From Pyrus communis (Eukaryota > Streptophyta > Magnoliopsida > Rosales > Rosaceae), in NCBI RefSeq assembly GCF_963583255.1, contig NC_084819.1, positions 19,517,460 through 19,581,459 on the forward strand: a stretch of DNA of 64,000 bases, given 5' to 3'. The translations under genes and the position numbers were made by a program. This document shows positions 12,670 to 24,107 of the stretch, piece by piece. Every line of letters begins with the position of its first letter. The first letter of the stretch is position 1. Under the pieces are notes generated by a model, which was not told the DNA's origin, made no database searches, and was given only the letters and a program-made list of their open reading frames with translations.

Positions 12670-12802
12670 CTTCGTGTAGCATTGTCCAAAGTTCAGTTGG
12701 TTGTTACATCTTAAAAGGCGTAGAATTATCAAGAAATCGGTAAATGTATAACAAAGAAACTGGTGTAACAACCAACTGAACTTTGGACAATGCTACACGA
12801 AG
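12670..12802. repeat. 39-bp perfect inverted repeat with 55-bp spacer
   Basis: 12670-12708 and 12764-12802 are exact reverse complements. Both carry TTGTCCAAAGTTCAGTTGG or its complement. The left arm is the native minus-strand coding sequence (LNFGQCYTKE) of the nucleoside hydrolase. The right arm is an inverted copy inserted between conserved blocks. Confidence 0.9.
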
Positions 12803-13499
12803 AGGCAAAACGGGTATTCCATTCCCATTACCCCATTCTTCTGTAAACCGAACTTTGGGATCAAACGCCCACCAATGATCAGAGGGTTTGAGCCGTCTGA
12901 CATTCCATAAGGTCTGTTTGAAGTTATCACTGCGAGGTTCATGTATTCCAATTTGGAAAATTCATTTTCTCTGTGATCTTTCTCTAAATTACGCATTTGA
13001 GATAGCGCTACACCAACCATAAAAGGATCCCATATGGAAAATTCCTGCGAAATAGTCAGTATCTCATGAATATATATCAGAGGTAGACAATCATCTTAAC
13101 GTTTCAGAATTTTAGCTCATACATAGAAGAAAAGCCTTATAACATTCATCATTCCACCATGTATCACGAACCATTTTCGAGGACTGGAAGCTACTTTGTG
13201 CTTCGTATTTCTCCTGTTTCTGTTCAAATGCTTTGAAAGAAGTCTCATATTGAGGAATCGTTCTTGTTGCATCCAGAGGAACTAGCGTGACCGGGACACC
13301 ACAATGTAATACCTGATTTGTTCATGATCACTACCAATATTGTACGTTAAGCACAGAATGACCATCAAACAACTATATACCATGTTTGCAGCAAAAGGAT
13401 CTCCAAAGATATTGTACTCTCCATACGGATTGCTGTCTTGTTGAAACAGATTACTAATGTCACCACACAGCACTGAAGTGCCCTTATCTGAGCAGGTTG

Positions 13500-15159
13500 A
13501 TATGAAAATATGAATATACCCTTAAATTATGAAGGGTGGTTTTGGCTGGCGAGAGCGGTCAGTGAAGGGTGGGGCTGTATAATTGCTAATGGTTTTGAGA
13601 AATCTGGAAAAATAACCAAAAGTTGATATGAAAATATGAATATACCCTTAAATTATGAGTTCAAAATGAATAGATCAAAAATTGATATGAATTTACCACC
13701 TATAATTATCATCCACACATCAACTTTTGTATCGTAAGAGTCAATTTAAAATTAGCGTGTCACCACAAAGACCACAAAAAAAATTTGGCTTTGAACTTTT
13801 GTTTGATTTAAAAATTCAAAATCAAGGCAACTATATCAAAACGCCTCTATTTTTGTTTTAGTGATATCAACAAATATCATATTCACAAAGGAAAATGTCA
13901 AGAAATCACATTTTTTACTAATATGGTGTACCATTCTTTTTTTTTTATTTTTTTTTATTCCTATTTTTCGCCATTTGTTTTTAAATTATAGAAAGTTCAT
14001 ATACTTTTGCATTTTGTATGAAATATATTTTTTGGGTGATACGGGTGATACCATACAAGAAAATTTAGAAATAACTCTCAAAATTCAGAATTCTGTTCTT
14101 TTATAAATCTAACTTAGTTTTTGTAATTTTCTACCATAAACATGAAACATCCATAATATAAATATAGTGCAAAGGGCTCACTTGCTAAAGTGCAAAACAA
14201 TCACTAATTGATCATCTTATCAATTCAAAATGTGACACAGTCCAGAAAACATGAAGACTAAGGCAACTATTGTCTTCTTCTTTTTTTATCATTGCATTTT
14301 GTGAGTTTTTCTTCCTATTACTTAATTTCACTTCCTACTTATATATGAAAGTTGTAGTGATAAGTAATGCATTTGTAAATTCGGTGGATGAGTGAAGTGT
14401 GGGGGGTTTTTGGGTGTAGTAGTCTTTTTTCGCAAGTAACCTTTTGCCGAAGAGCTAATATCACATAATTTTTCTCTATTTGAAAAAAAAAATGTATATA
14501 AGAAATGATTTTTGCATTTTTTTAATTAAAGATTATTTACAGCCTTTTCAATATGATAACATATATATATATATATATTATGTTTACACTGAGGGATGGA
14601 GGATTTGTACTAAACCGCATAATAAGTCATTCATAATAATTTGGTTCGGACTCACCATAAACGAGAATCGAAATTAAAATCTCTTACTTACAAGCGAAGA
14701 CAAACCACTAGACAGCAGAGATAAGTGACAAACTAATTGCGACAAGATTAGCAGTTTATTTTCATCAGGAATACCCTGTTGTGTTTCTAAGCCATGCAAA
14801 TGCGTTAATTCAACTAACAGGTAGTTCAAGGGACAAAATTAAGTTTAGGCGGGCATGACAAAAGGGAAACAAAAGTGTGCAGAGATCATTTTTCCTTTCT
14901 ATATCTTGCAAAAGAGAAATTATTAATTTCCCTTCTATATCTTGCATCTATAGTATTTTTTCCTTAAAAAGAATAATGTTACGGTGATAAAACGGTCTTG
15001 TCGATCAATATTTGATTTCTTAATTCTTATGAATGGCTTACATTAGCCAAGGTATATGTGTTTAATAACCATTTCGTTTTGAGTTTTGAGGTATTGGTTT
15101 TTACTTTTCACTTTTTTTTTTAATTAAAATCTTATTTGGCAACCACTTTTAATTAAATT
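13500..15159. other. Intergenic AT-rich DNA
   Basis: No gene is seen. A 32-base phrase, TTGATATGAAAATATGAATA continuing to TTATGA, occurs at about 13498-13530 and again near 13622-13655. An AT microsatellite lies at 14560-14578. The stretch 14390-14500 resembles 2565-2700. Confidence 0.45.
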
Positions 15160-15335
15160 GAGCCACTCAATACTATGGTCTGGTGGTATTTTTCTTCACT
15201 TGGAAGTGTGAGGTATTAGGTTCGAATCTCGTGGATGGCGAATTTGATACCAAATTAGACTGCCCATTATGTGGCTTAGCCGAACACCCCATCTCCTTAG
15301 TGTAAAAATATCAATGTACTAAAATAAAATTGAAA
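15160..15335 (+). mobile_element. tRNA-derived SINE-like element
   Basis: An A-box-like TGGTCTGGTGG (about 15176-15186) and a B-box GGTTCGAATC (15219-15228) are about 35 bases apart, as in a tRNA-type internal polymerase III promoter. A body follows, ending in an AAATAAAAT-rich tail. The whole is too degenerate to fold as a tRNA. Confidence 0.6.
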
Positions 15336-15475
15336 ACTAAAAACCAGAAACTAAAAATTCTGCCCATTATGTGGCTTAGCTGAACACCACATCTCCTTAG
15401 TGTAAAAATATCGATGTACTAAAATAAAATAATAAAAAATAAAATAAAATTGAAAACTAAAAACCAAAAACTAAA
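15262..15475. repeat. Tandem duplication of the SINE 3' part
   Basis: CTGCCCATTATGTGGCTTAG through ACTAAAAATT occurs at about 15261-15360 and again at 15360-15477. The second copy contains an extra AATAAAAAATAAAAT stretch. It looks like slippage involving the A-rich SINE tail. Confidence 0.75.
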
Positions 15476-15617
15476 AATTTAAGGCCAAATTTTAAGAACT
15501 CAAAGAAATTATTTTTCATTTTTGATTTTTTGAAACCTCATCCCGAAACTGGAGGAGTTATCAAACAAAATTTCAATTTAATTAAAAAAAACTAAAAATA
15601 AAATAATTATCATACAG

Positions 15618-16530
15618 CTTCTCAATTTATACAAATTTTTTCAATCCGAAGCGAGCAGCACTCACTACTCATCGATCAGTGTCACTAGTCATCACCAAAC
15701 ACTATTTCTCCGTAGGTGAGCAGCCCTCACCACTCATCAGTTACCACCAAACATATGTCGATCGACACAACAAAATAAATATTTTGTGCTCATTCTACTC
15801 TATGTGGAAAATAATGACAATTTAATTATTGACATATGGTCCCCCAAGAAAGCATCGCCGTAAGAGGATTCACAATGCCACGTGCATAATTGAGTAGTGA
15901 GTGCTTCTCAATTTATACAAATTTTTTCAATCCGAACAATCCAATCATTTAGAGCAATAATTTCTCCATAGGTGAGCAGTACTCACTACTCATCGGTCAC
16001 CAGTCATCACCAAACACTATTTCTCCATAGGTGAGCAGCACTCACTACTCATCAGTCATCACCAAACATATTTCGATCGACACAACAAAATAAATATTTT
16101 GTGCTAATTATACTCTCTATGGAAAATAATGACAATTTAATTGTTGACATATGGCCCCCTAAGAAAGCACCGCTGTAAGAGGATCCACAATGCCAAGTGC
16201 AGAATTGAGTAGTGAGTGCTCCTCAATTTATACAAAATTTTTCAATCCGAACAATCCAGTCATTTAGAGCAATAATTTCTCCATAAATGAGCAGTACTCA
16301 CTATTCATCAGTCACCAATCATCACCAAACAATATTTCACCATAAGTGAGCAGCACTCACTACTCATTAATCATCACCAAACATATTTCGATCGACGCAA
16401 CAAAATAAATATTTTGTGCTCATTCTCCTCTCTATGGAAAATAATGACAATCTAATTATTGATGGTCCCCCAAGAAAGAACCGCCATAAGAGGATCCACA
16501 ATGCCACATGCAGAACTGAGACACGTGGCC
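15618..16530. repeat. Three tandem ~300-bp repeat units
   Basis: The phrase CTTCTCAATTTATACAAA or a close variant begins units at 15618, 15904 and 16219 (spacings 286 and 315). Each unit holds GAGCAGCACTCACTACTCATC-like motifs, a TCGATCGAC block, AAATAAATATTTTGTGCT, and AAGAGGATCCACAATGCCA. The units differ by substitutions and small indels, so the array is not young. No coding potential is seen. Confidence 0.85.
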
Positions 16531-17337
16531 GCACGACAGAGTTCCAAACAACAAAAATAAATTCGATAATAAAATAAAAAAATACACCCCACCCAACAGT
16601 CAGCTACCAAAGTCCTCAATCCCTGGGCCTGAGAGGGCCCAATGGGCCCAAAGTTTGAAGAATTTTCCGGGGGAAACACTCACGCACTGACAGGTAGAGT
16701 ACCGACCAATAAAAAGTTGACAGCTGGATCTTACCTTTGAACATTTTCACGTTTAAACAGTATTGAAAACCGAAAAGTCAACCGAAACGCCGTCTCGATG
16801 TCGTCTCTTACATCCGGAACTGCGACGAGCTTTCGCCGGAATCACAGTGCTTCCGGTGGGGGGAGAGAGAGAAAGAGTGCTGGGAAAAGTGATGGAATTC
16901 GAAGGTGAAGAGGAAAGAAGATGGAGTTCGAAAGCAAATTGCTCTGCTCTGGTTTAGTCCAAGAACCAGAGCATAGCAAGTGGCGGGAAAATGGTCGTAG
17001 TCGAAGCAGGGACAGCCTTGGCAGTCGCAGAACGACGGTGCCGGCGGCGTCTTGGGGGTTTGGAGTACAAACGCCGTTAAGTTTTTAGGTTTTGGTTTGA
17101 CGGTTTAGCACTTCATGTGAATGCTAACCCATCCCCCCAAATTCAAAACGTTTAAACATCTCTCTTTGTCTCTCTCTCTCTCCTCACAATTTCTCTCTCC
17201 TCTCACAAATCCCTATCCCTTATAAATGTTCCCCCACCCCACAGGCCACATCTCAGCCATTGGAACCCTAGAAAAAAACCCTAATCCTCTCAAAACCCCA
17301 ATCTCACATTTCCCACCACCAACATCAACCGCAAAAA
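16531..17337 (+). promoter_or_regulatory. Upstream region of the coiled-coil gene
   Basis: This region is more GC-rich than the preceding repeats. A TATA box, TATAAAT, lies at 17221-17227, about 110 bases before the ATG at 17338. It is preceded by CT-rich tracts at 17160-17210, which are common around plant transcription starts. The small open frame at 16763-16957 shows no recognisable domain and is not called. Confidence 0.5.
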
Positions 17338-19185
17338 ATGGGCAAAAAGAAAGTGACCCATCAACCCATTGACACCAAAGAAGAAACCCACCACACTGCC
17401 CACAAAGCCGCCACAATGGACGAGCCCTCCGAGAAGCTCGAGAACCTCAAGTCCCTCAACTCTCTGCTGCTCAAGGAGACCAAGGACCGCCGGCAGCAGG
17501 TGGAGGCTCTGGTGCAGGCCAAGGCGGGTTTGGAGTCCCAGCTGAGTCGGTTCCGGGTGGAAAGCGAGTCGCTTGTGAGCGAGTTGAGTTGGAAGAGCGA
17601 GGAAAATGTTGGGTTGGAGTTGGAAATGAGTGTTTATGGTGTTTTTGTTCTGGCCCAGTTGGGGCAAATGATGAGAGAGAAAGCTGAGGTTGAGAAGGCG
17701 ATGAGTGAGAGAGAGGGTGAGATTGTGGGGCTGAAGAGGGATGTGGAGGAGCTTGCCGGTGGGCTCGAAATCGAGATGGGGAAGCTGAGCAGAGTGTGCC
17801 GGGAGAGGGATTGTGTGAAGAGAGATTTTGGTGGGGTGGCCGAGGAGGCGAATGAGTTGAAGTTGAAAGTGGTGGAAATGGAGAAGAAAGAGAGGGTTTT
17901 CGGCGAGGAATTTGAGAAGTTGAAAGTGCAATGTGATGGGTTGGTGCAGGAGAAGTTTGGGAAGGAAAGGGAGGTTGAAATTGCAATGAGAGAGAAGGAG
18001 TTGGCCGAGATGAAGCATGCTGAGTCGGAGAGAGCGATCGAGGACTTGAAGAGGGAGATTGAGAGGGTTGTGAGAGAAAAGAATGAGATTGAGAAGGAAA
18101 AGACCGGGCAGGAAGCAAGGATTTTTCAATTGGAGAATGAAGCGGGACAGTTGAGTAATATAGAATTGGGTTTGAGGAAGGAGAATGAAGCGTTGCAGAT
18201 GAAGGTTTTGGAGTTGGAGAAGAGTGTTGAGCAGGCTATGGGGACGGGAGAGGTGCTGGAGAGGGAGATTAAGGTTTTGGGGGAAGAGAAGAGGGAGAAG
18301 GAGCAGAGTTTCGAGAAGTTAAATGAAGAAGTAAAATCACAGAAGCAACTTTTGGATATGGTTACTGAGGAATTGAAGAAAAAGGAGGAAAGAATCAAGG
18401 AAATCGAGCTAAAGAAGAGTGAGATTGAGGAGGCAAAAGTGAAGCAAGAGAAAGAAATTGCTGAATTGATAAGTCAAGTAGTAAAAGAAAGGGATTTTGT
18501 GTGTACGTTGCAAAATTCATCCGACGAGCAGAAGGACAAGAATGCGCGGTTGGTTTCTGAAGTTAGTCAATATAAAGATGCCCTTGATCGTGTTACGCAG
18601 GAGAAGGCAGAGGCTCTGAAGAAGTTGGATGGGGAGAAGAAGAAAGTGGAAGACTTAATGCTGACTATTTCGGGGAGGGAGAAGACAATTAAAGAAATCA
18701 AGAAAGAGTTGGAGAAACTGAGGAGTGTTAGTGAGAACATTGCCGAGGAAAACAAGGCCATGGAGAGCCGGTCGGAATCATTGGTTAAGGAAAAAGATTT
18801 GATGCAGAAGAACCTTGTCGAGGCTCAGAGGAAAATTCGTGATTGGGAGGCTAAATTTGAATCAGAAGGAACCAAGTTGACGCGAGCTTTGACTATGCTG
18901 AAGAACACCACAGCACACATATCTTCAACATCCAAAGGCAAGGAAGAAGTGGCTACCAGTGATCACAATGTTGGGGAAGAAATTCAGCCATATGTGGCGG
19001 AGTTGGATGCCATACAGAATGCTTTCAGAAACAAGGAGAAGATGGTTGGAGACTTGCAGAAACAACTCGAGTCTCTGCAGAAGTCATCAGAGGCGCAGAC
19101 GAAGAAGAGTTTCTGGACTCTGATCTCCTCGGTGACAACCCTTATTGCTGCAGCTTCAATTGCATATGTTTCCAAATCACGCTGA
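17338..19185 (+). CDS. Tail-anchored long coiled-coil protein, intronless
   Basis: A single uninterrupted frame of 615 codons starts at ATG 17338, about 110 bases after a TATA box. Residues about 25-585 are dominated by Glu, Lys, Leu and Gln in heptad-like order (for example ELAEMKHAESERAIEDLKRE), which predicts a long coiled coil. The C-terminus has one hydrophobic segment at about 592-610 (WTLISSVTTLIAAASIAYV) ending in SKSR, the layout of a tail-anchored membrane protein with its bulk in the cytosol. There is no signal peptide. Similar plant proteins are usually labelled USO1-like or myosin-like only because of the coiled coil. A role as a tether or scaffold is inference; target membrane and partners are unknown. 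Confidence 0.88.
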   Translation: MGKKKVTHQPIDTKEETHHTAHKAATMDEPSEKLENLKSLNSLLLKETKDRRQQVEALVQAKAGLESQLSRFRVESESLVSELSWKSEENVGLELEMSVYGVFVLAQLGQMMREKAEVEKAMSEREGEIVGLKRDVEELAGGLEIEMGKLSRVCRERDCVKRDFGGVAEEANELKLKVVEMEKKERVFGEEFEKLKVQCDGLVQEKFGKEREVEIAMREKELAEMKHAESERAIEDLKREIERVVREKNEIEKEKTGQEARIFQLENEAGQLSNIELGLRKENEALQMKVLELEKSVEQAMGTGEVLEREIKVLGEEKREKEQSFEKLNEEVKSQKQLLDMVTEELKKKEERIKEIELKKSEIEEAKVKQEKEIAELISQVVKERDFVCTLQNSSDEQKDKNARLVSEVSQYKDALDRVTQEKAEALKKLDGEKKKVEDLMLTISGREKTIKEIKKELEKLRSVSENIAEENKAMESRSESLVKEKDLMQKNLVEAQRKIRDWEAKFESEGTKLTRALTMLKNTTAHISSTSKGKEEVATSDHNVGEEIQPYVAELDAIQNAFRNKEKMVGDLQKQLESLQKSSEAQTKKSFWTLISSVTTLIAAASIAYVSKSR

Positions 19186-20439
19186 GTGGCTCGGTTTGGT
19201 AGACAATTTTGTTCTTGGATCAAGCAGCATGGCAATGTCATGTCATGTTTGTCCCTTAACAACTTCTAATCTAGATAATAATGTTTTTGTTGCAGAAATC
19301 GGTCTCATGGGATACTTTGATATGCTGTCTTTTTTCTGTAAGAAGGAATATGAATACCAAATCTTGTTCTCCATATCCGTTTGTGCAATTTCGTTACAAC
19401 GTTAGCTTCCTTCCTATTGATGTTCATATGATCTGTGTCATTCCACATGGAACTGGTAAACATATGCTTGTTAGATCAGTCGCTTCCACTCGGATGCTCC
19501 TACGCTACTCGCACTACAAAATCGATGTTGTATGGAAGGAAACTATCTTTCTCAACCTGTAATCAAGGGGGTTCTCTGTCCTTTTGGCTTGGTACAACTG
19601 TGGTATCACCGGTATATATACCCATGTTATCTCCCGTATATATCATCGTGTGACACACGTTACGTGATGAAATATATACTAATGCGGAGATAAAACTGGT
19701 CAAATGTTAGTGTTTGTTGTGCAATAAAATAATTGCGTCAACATTGCACGAAGGCTCAAGCTAACCGTTCAGTGGTCAATTGTTTTGCGTTTTAGTTGAT
19801 GGCAAATGGAACTTTTGAAAGATCAAGCGTTTCCCAGAATTTCACGTGACGGGAGAGGTAGAGAGGGCGATAGCCGCCCGCTAGTAGACTATTTCCAATG
19901 AATGGTTAATTTACTATGTTTTTATTCAGATTGTACTCGTCCATTGCTCAATGAATGTATATAAGAGAAGCCTGCTATTTTGGAGAAGTATGTATTGGCT
20001 CCTAAGCCTTTTCCTTCCGTGGGCTTTGGGTTCCTATGCCTTTGCCCATAACAAAGCTCTGTATTCAGAACTTGTAGTCTTTTCCACTAAAAATTTCATG
20101 TGTACTGCAGACACAGTTGTAGACAAGTTGGCTCAAGCAGCGTGTCTCTCATTCATAACTTAAGTTCGAATCGTCATCTGTTGTTTTGATTAGATTAGTT
20201 AAGTTTAGAGTCTTTTATACGATCACTTGGAAATTTAAAAACCATTTAGTTTCATTATCGACTTTAAGACTATCGCTGGAAAACTTAAAGATATTTTAAT
20301 TTCATTATTATCAACATGTTTTAAGGAGAGCTTTTTAGAATAGTTGTAACTTGTAAGATCATGCAGTTGCGTCATACCATCACACAATCACATAATATTA
20401 ATGATCCATGTACTCTATGTTCATAAATTAAGATCAACA
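19186..20439. other. Coiled-coil gene 3' flank, intergenic
   Basis: This is probably 3' UTR followed by intergenic DNA. Several short frames overlap one another here without a family signature. No repeat or RNA gene is recognised. Confidence 0.4.
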
Positions 20440-21190
20440 ATGTATAATATTAGTAAATAAGTATGTTGACGACAGTATATAATCCGTGCGTGGCCGTCAC
20501 ACTGAAATTTTCGTGTTTTAAAAACACTTTCGTCTTCATCTTTCAATTTCTGTCATTCAACAACTTAGTAAATAAATATGCTGACCACGGTGTATAACTA
20601 GGTGTGCCAGTCACACCGACATATATGTGTAAAAACAGTTTCTTTTATCTATCAACTTCTATCATTCAACAACTTAATAGATAAGTATGATGACGAGAGT
20701 GTAAATGAGTGTGTGGCAGTCACAATGAGAATCTATGTTTTAAAAACACTTTCATCTTCATCTATCAACTTTTATCATTCAACAACTCAATAGAAAGTAT
20801 ATTGACAACAATGCATAATTAGTGTTTAACAGTCACACCGAAATATATGTGTGTTTAAACACTTTCATCTTCATCTATCAACCTCTGTCATTCAACAACT
20901 CAATAGATAAGCATACTTTGACAAAAAAGCAGCCACGGTATGCGAAACAATCACACCAAAATATGTTTTGAAAACACTTTCATTTCATTTATCAACTGCT
21001 ATTGTTCAACAACTCAATAGATAAGTATGTTGGACAACAATGCATAATTAGTGCGTATCAGTCACAATAAAATATCTGTATTTATTGAAAACACTTTCAT
21101 CTTCATCTATCAACTTTTATCATTCGACGACTCAATAGATAAGCATATGCTGACGACGAAGCGGCCACATATCGCATCGAGTGATTCAAC
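20440..21190. repeat. Satellite-like array, ~113-bp unit, about six copies
   Basis: Units begin with TTTCATCTTCATCTATCAAC or a close variant at about 20528, 20639, 20750, 20863, 20978 and 21095 (spacings 111-117). A partial unit precedes them from 20440. Each unit contains CATTCAACAACTCAATAGAT, a GACAACAATGCATAATTAGTG-like block and a CAGTCACACC...TTTTAAAAACAC block. Divergence between units is visible throughout. There are no unique spacers, so it is a plain tandem array. Confidence 0.88.
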
Positions 21191-24107
21191 CAACGAATCA
21201 TACGTCTCCAAATCCATGAATTCTTTGACATTATTACCAAAATTAAGATTTTGCAAATGTCACTTGATCCGATAACATTGTTGGTTGATATGAAACTTGC
21301 ATAGTGGCTGACGACTGCACTGTGTGTTAGGCAATCCTCAACTTATCTATAAATAAACCACTTGTCTTTCTCTCTTGTCAATTAACTAATAGCATGCGTT
21401 TTGATTAACTTAATCTAAAACATAATTAATTGTTAATTAATTCAAGTTAAAACTAGGGTTCATCATGTCTTTTTCAGAAGCTTAGCTGTGTCTTACTGTG
21501 CTGGGTTTTTTAAATCATTGTGTAGAAAGCAACTCCCACAGATGATGAGATTCATTGTTTGATTCCAAACGTGGTCCCTTTAGAAAAAGCAACCCAAAAG
21601 CCAACCACCACTAATTTGGGACTTCTGTTTTCCTTTAGAAACAAGTCTATCTTTTGCATTCTCCTCCCTCAACTTCCGAGCTAACAAGTTTGTTGACGAC
21701 ATCCAGTCATGTTATCTGTTGTACATTTCTTATAAAAGTTTAAAATTCTTAATTTTACGCTATCTCACACGATATGATAGTTATTTGACTAGCTGAACAA
21801 TGAGATATTCTTCCAAAAAACATGTCTTACTGTATTTCGCTACTTTTTCGACTCCACGTAAGCACAACTTTCGTTATAGACAATCTGAGTTTCTCACCTT
21901 TTGTGATAATTGTTTGATTTGTCATGCTCAAGTTTTTCTCGTAAGCAGCCTTAACGAAGTTCCCCTAACAATATTTCTTTCCATGGATAAACAAGAGGCC
22001 TTCAATTCCTGAATTGACAAGCATGAACGAATATATCAGTCTCTATCAGTCCCGAATATGAACTATTTTTCAATCATTTTGCAGCCTATTGAGAATTAGG
22101 GACAAAGATTTTCAGTTTTCCTTGAAAAATCTTGGGTCAAATCCTTTAAATATTATCATTAGGGTCACCTCTTAAAGTGGTTAATTGTAGGTATTATGAA
22201 AACACTAGCTCAAAACCTAAAAAACTTTTTGCACACCTAGGGTTGTTTAATCTGTTTTTTTTTTTTTTTTTTTTGTTCTGTCAGCCAATAAAAGAAGGGC
22301 TTTAAGGACTAAAGTAACCCACTTTCTATTGATTTATTTTTAACAGAGTCTATTATCTTCAACGTCATGGTACAATTGATTAAATTTATGAATATTTATA
22401 TTATTATACTCGCTGTATTAAATAGTATTTCCGGCATACTAAAAAAGTTTTCCTCTTTCAATCGTACATGCATAGAAAGATGCTTGGATGTGACTATTAG
22501 ATTGTACTTTGGTGCTTATAAACTTTGTCCTTTAGCCAATTGCTCTCTTTTTTTCCTTTCTGCCTTTTGTGAAGGCCTTTGGTCACTTGTTCGAAAATGT
22601 AAATACAATTCTTCACTCTTCTCAATAGAAAAAATCTTGTCTAAGAGTGAGAGATATATGTGATCAGTGAGATGCTTTGATGGAATGTACCGCCTGGTGA
22701 TAAAGCAGAATTATTCTTTTTTTATACCAGAAGTTATCGGATAAGGTAAAAGATACACGTGATGATTGAGACATAAAAGATAAGGATATATAGCAGGTGA
22801 AAAAGTAAAATCACTCCTACTCGTATGGAAAGATCTTGGCTATAGCCATAGATATACGGGATGAGTGAGACAAGAAAAACTCTTTTGCAACTAATGCATC
22901 CTTCTAATGTCTTCATCATTCAATAAACGCTTGTCACGTATTCAAAAAGTAAATCACCTGTCCAATAGACATTTGTCACGTGTTCAAAAAAGGAACTACC
23001 ATTCAATCAAAGCTTGCCATGTGATGATTGGTGACAAAAGAGAATTTCTCGAATCAAACTCAAACGGAGATATTATCCGATGATAAGGCTGAATCACTCC
23101 TACCCATACATACCCTTCTTCCCATGCTTAGCAGCTTGTGTGGATGATGTTACACTCAAATTCTTCAAAAGACAAGGCAGTTCTTCTTTTTCCAAAAGAT
23201 AAGAGGAAAAGAAGGGGTTTGGATCCTCTCTAGACCTTAGTGTTTGGAGCCTAAGGATCAAAAAATTTGAGTCATTTGTTTGTGTGTAAGAAAAATTAAA
23301 GCCCTTAGTTTGTATGAGGTGAACCAATGAAATAAATTAATCGAGACCATCTATTTGAACGGTCCAGATTGATTGATCGTTTATCTTCGGACAATGAGAT
23401 TTGGAGCGAATCTCTGTCAAAAAAGAAGACATCTTCACAGATTAATTACCAACAGAATGTAGCAGATTAGAGGCTGAGGAGTTTCAAATCCACAGAAAAT
23501 TTGAACAGAGATTTCAACATAAATATCCACTGGTCTTAAACATGTCTTAACATGCTTAAGAGCAGAACAAACAATTGGCAACTGCCAGTACACAAACATC
23601 TTATATAATCTTAGAACATACATATATATAAACATTACAAGAACAACGATTCCATGGATAATTTTTTTCATCCATGTTCCGATAATTAGCTATATATTAC
23701 ATTAGCAAGTCACTGAATCGTCGATCAGCCACTAGAGATGTTACACCAACAACCCCCGGTCCTCCTCTTCGTTGTGGCCAGAAGCCGGAATCCTTGGATC
23801 TTAACATTCATAGGACTGCTAAACTTTAGTTAATAGATTCTGCTGTCTGCAAAAGCTTTATCGAACCAACTAACAAAATACGATGATCCAGCTAGATGCA
23901 GAATCACACACTCCTTTGCATCCAACAACCAAAGCCTAGCCCTCGTCGGAAACGAACCAGGCCAAAGCAGGATCTTAGTGCCACAATTATCAATACAACA
24001 GTAAATTACTATAGCTACACAATCTTACAAACTGCAAACAACCCCTTCATTATTCTGGGGATGTCAAGCTTAGGTTATATATCATCGCGTGGTATAAGTC
24101 AATTTTA
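21191..24107. other. Intergenic with short repeats
   Basis: No gene is recognised. It includes a poly-T run of about 18 at 22256-22274. A cluster of diverged repeats lies at 22640-23060, with three copies of a phrase like CATTCAATAAACGCTTGTCACGT at about 22916, 22955 and 23010; one contains a CACGTG core. The right end includes the 3' UTR of GID1. Confidence 0.45.

Larger units (their letters stand above)
10496..13487 (-). pseudogene. Nucleoside hydrolase (NSH3-like) pseudogene
   Basis: Read on the minus strand, exon-like blocks follow the order of plant two-domain nucleoside hydrolases, extracellular enzymes that cleave ribonucleosides. Blocks include NPYGEYNIFGDPFAAN (13381-13487), VPVTLVPLDATRTIPQ (to about 13140), MVGVALSQMRNLEK (to 12793), TKETTGAEVVSVYIATEAK (near 12600-12670), MSAGDFLALL (near 12280), MMGRDD and VGLGNVF (near 11960), ITLLTNGPLTNLAEIILSE (near 11800), VYIVGGHI (near 11650), TPEAVFAQRLLPRL (near 11000) and DTFLGEILGAV (near 10620). 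The region coding for the N-terminal ~150 residues or more is missing. Lesions: the DMDMSAGD metal-binding motif is reduced with a frameshift, frameshifts lie near 11985 and 11840, an in-frame stop follows RLLPRL, an inverted duplication sits at 12670-12802, and an exon block is duplicated. Several splice borders remain intact, so decay appears fairly recent. Confidence 0.85.

Noticed and set aside
16763..16957. 65-codon plus-strand frame upstream of the coiled-coil gene
   Set aside because: No known domain, overlaps promoter-like DNA, and lacks exon partners.
17290..18129. Long open frames on the minus strand (279 and 215 codons) opposite the coiled-coil gene
   Set aside because: They are antisense to Glu/Lys/Leu-rich codons, which rarely give stops on the opposite strand. 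Composition is Leu/Pro/His-rich with no domain, and the plus-strand frame has a TATA box and a coherent protein.
20528..21190. Regularly spaced repeats that could suggest a CRISPR-like array
   Set aside because: The units are tandem without unique spacers and lie in plant nuclear DNA. It is a satellite-like array.
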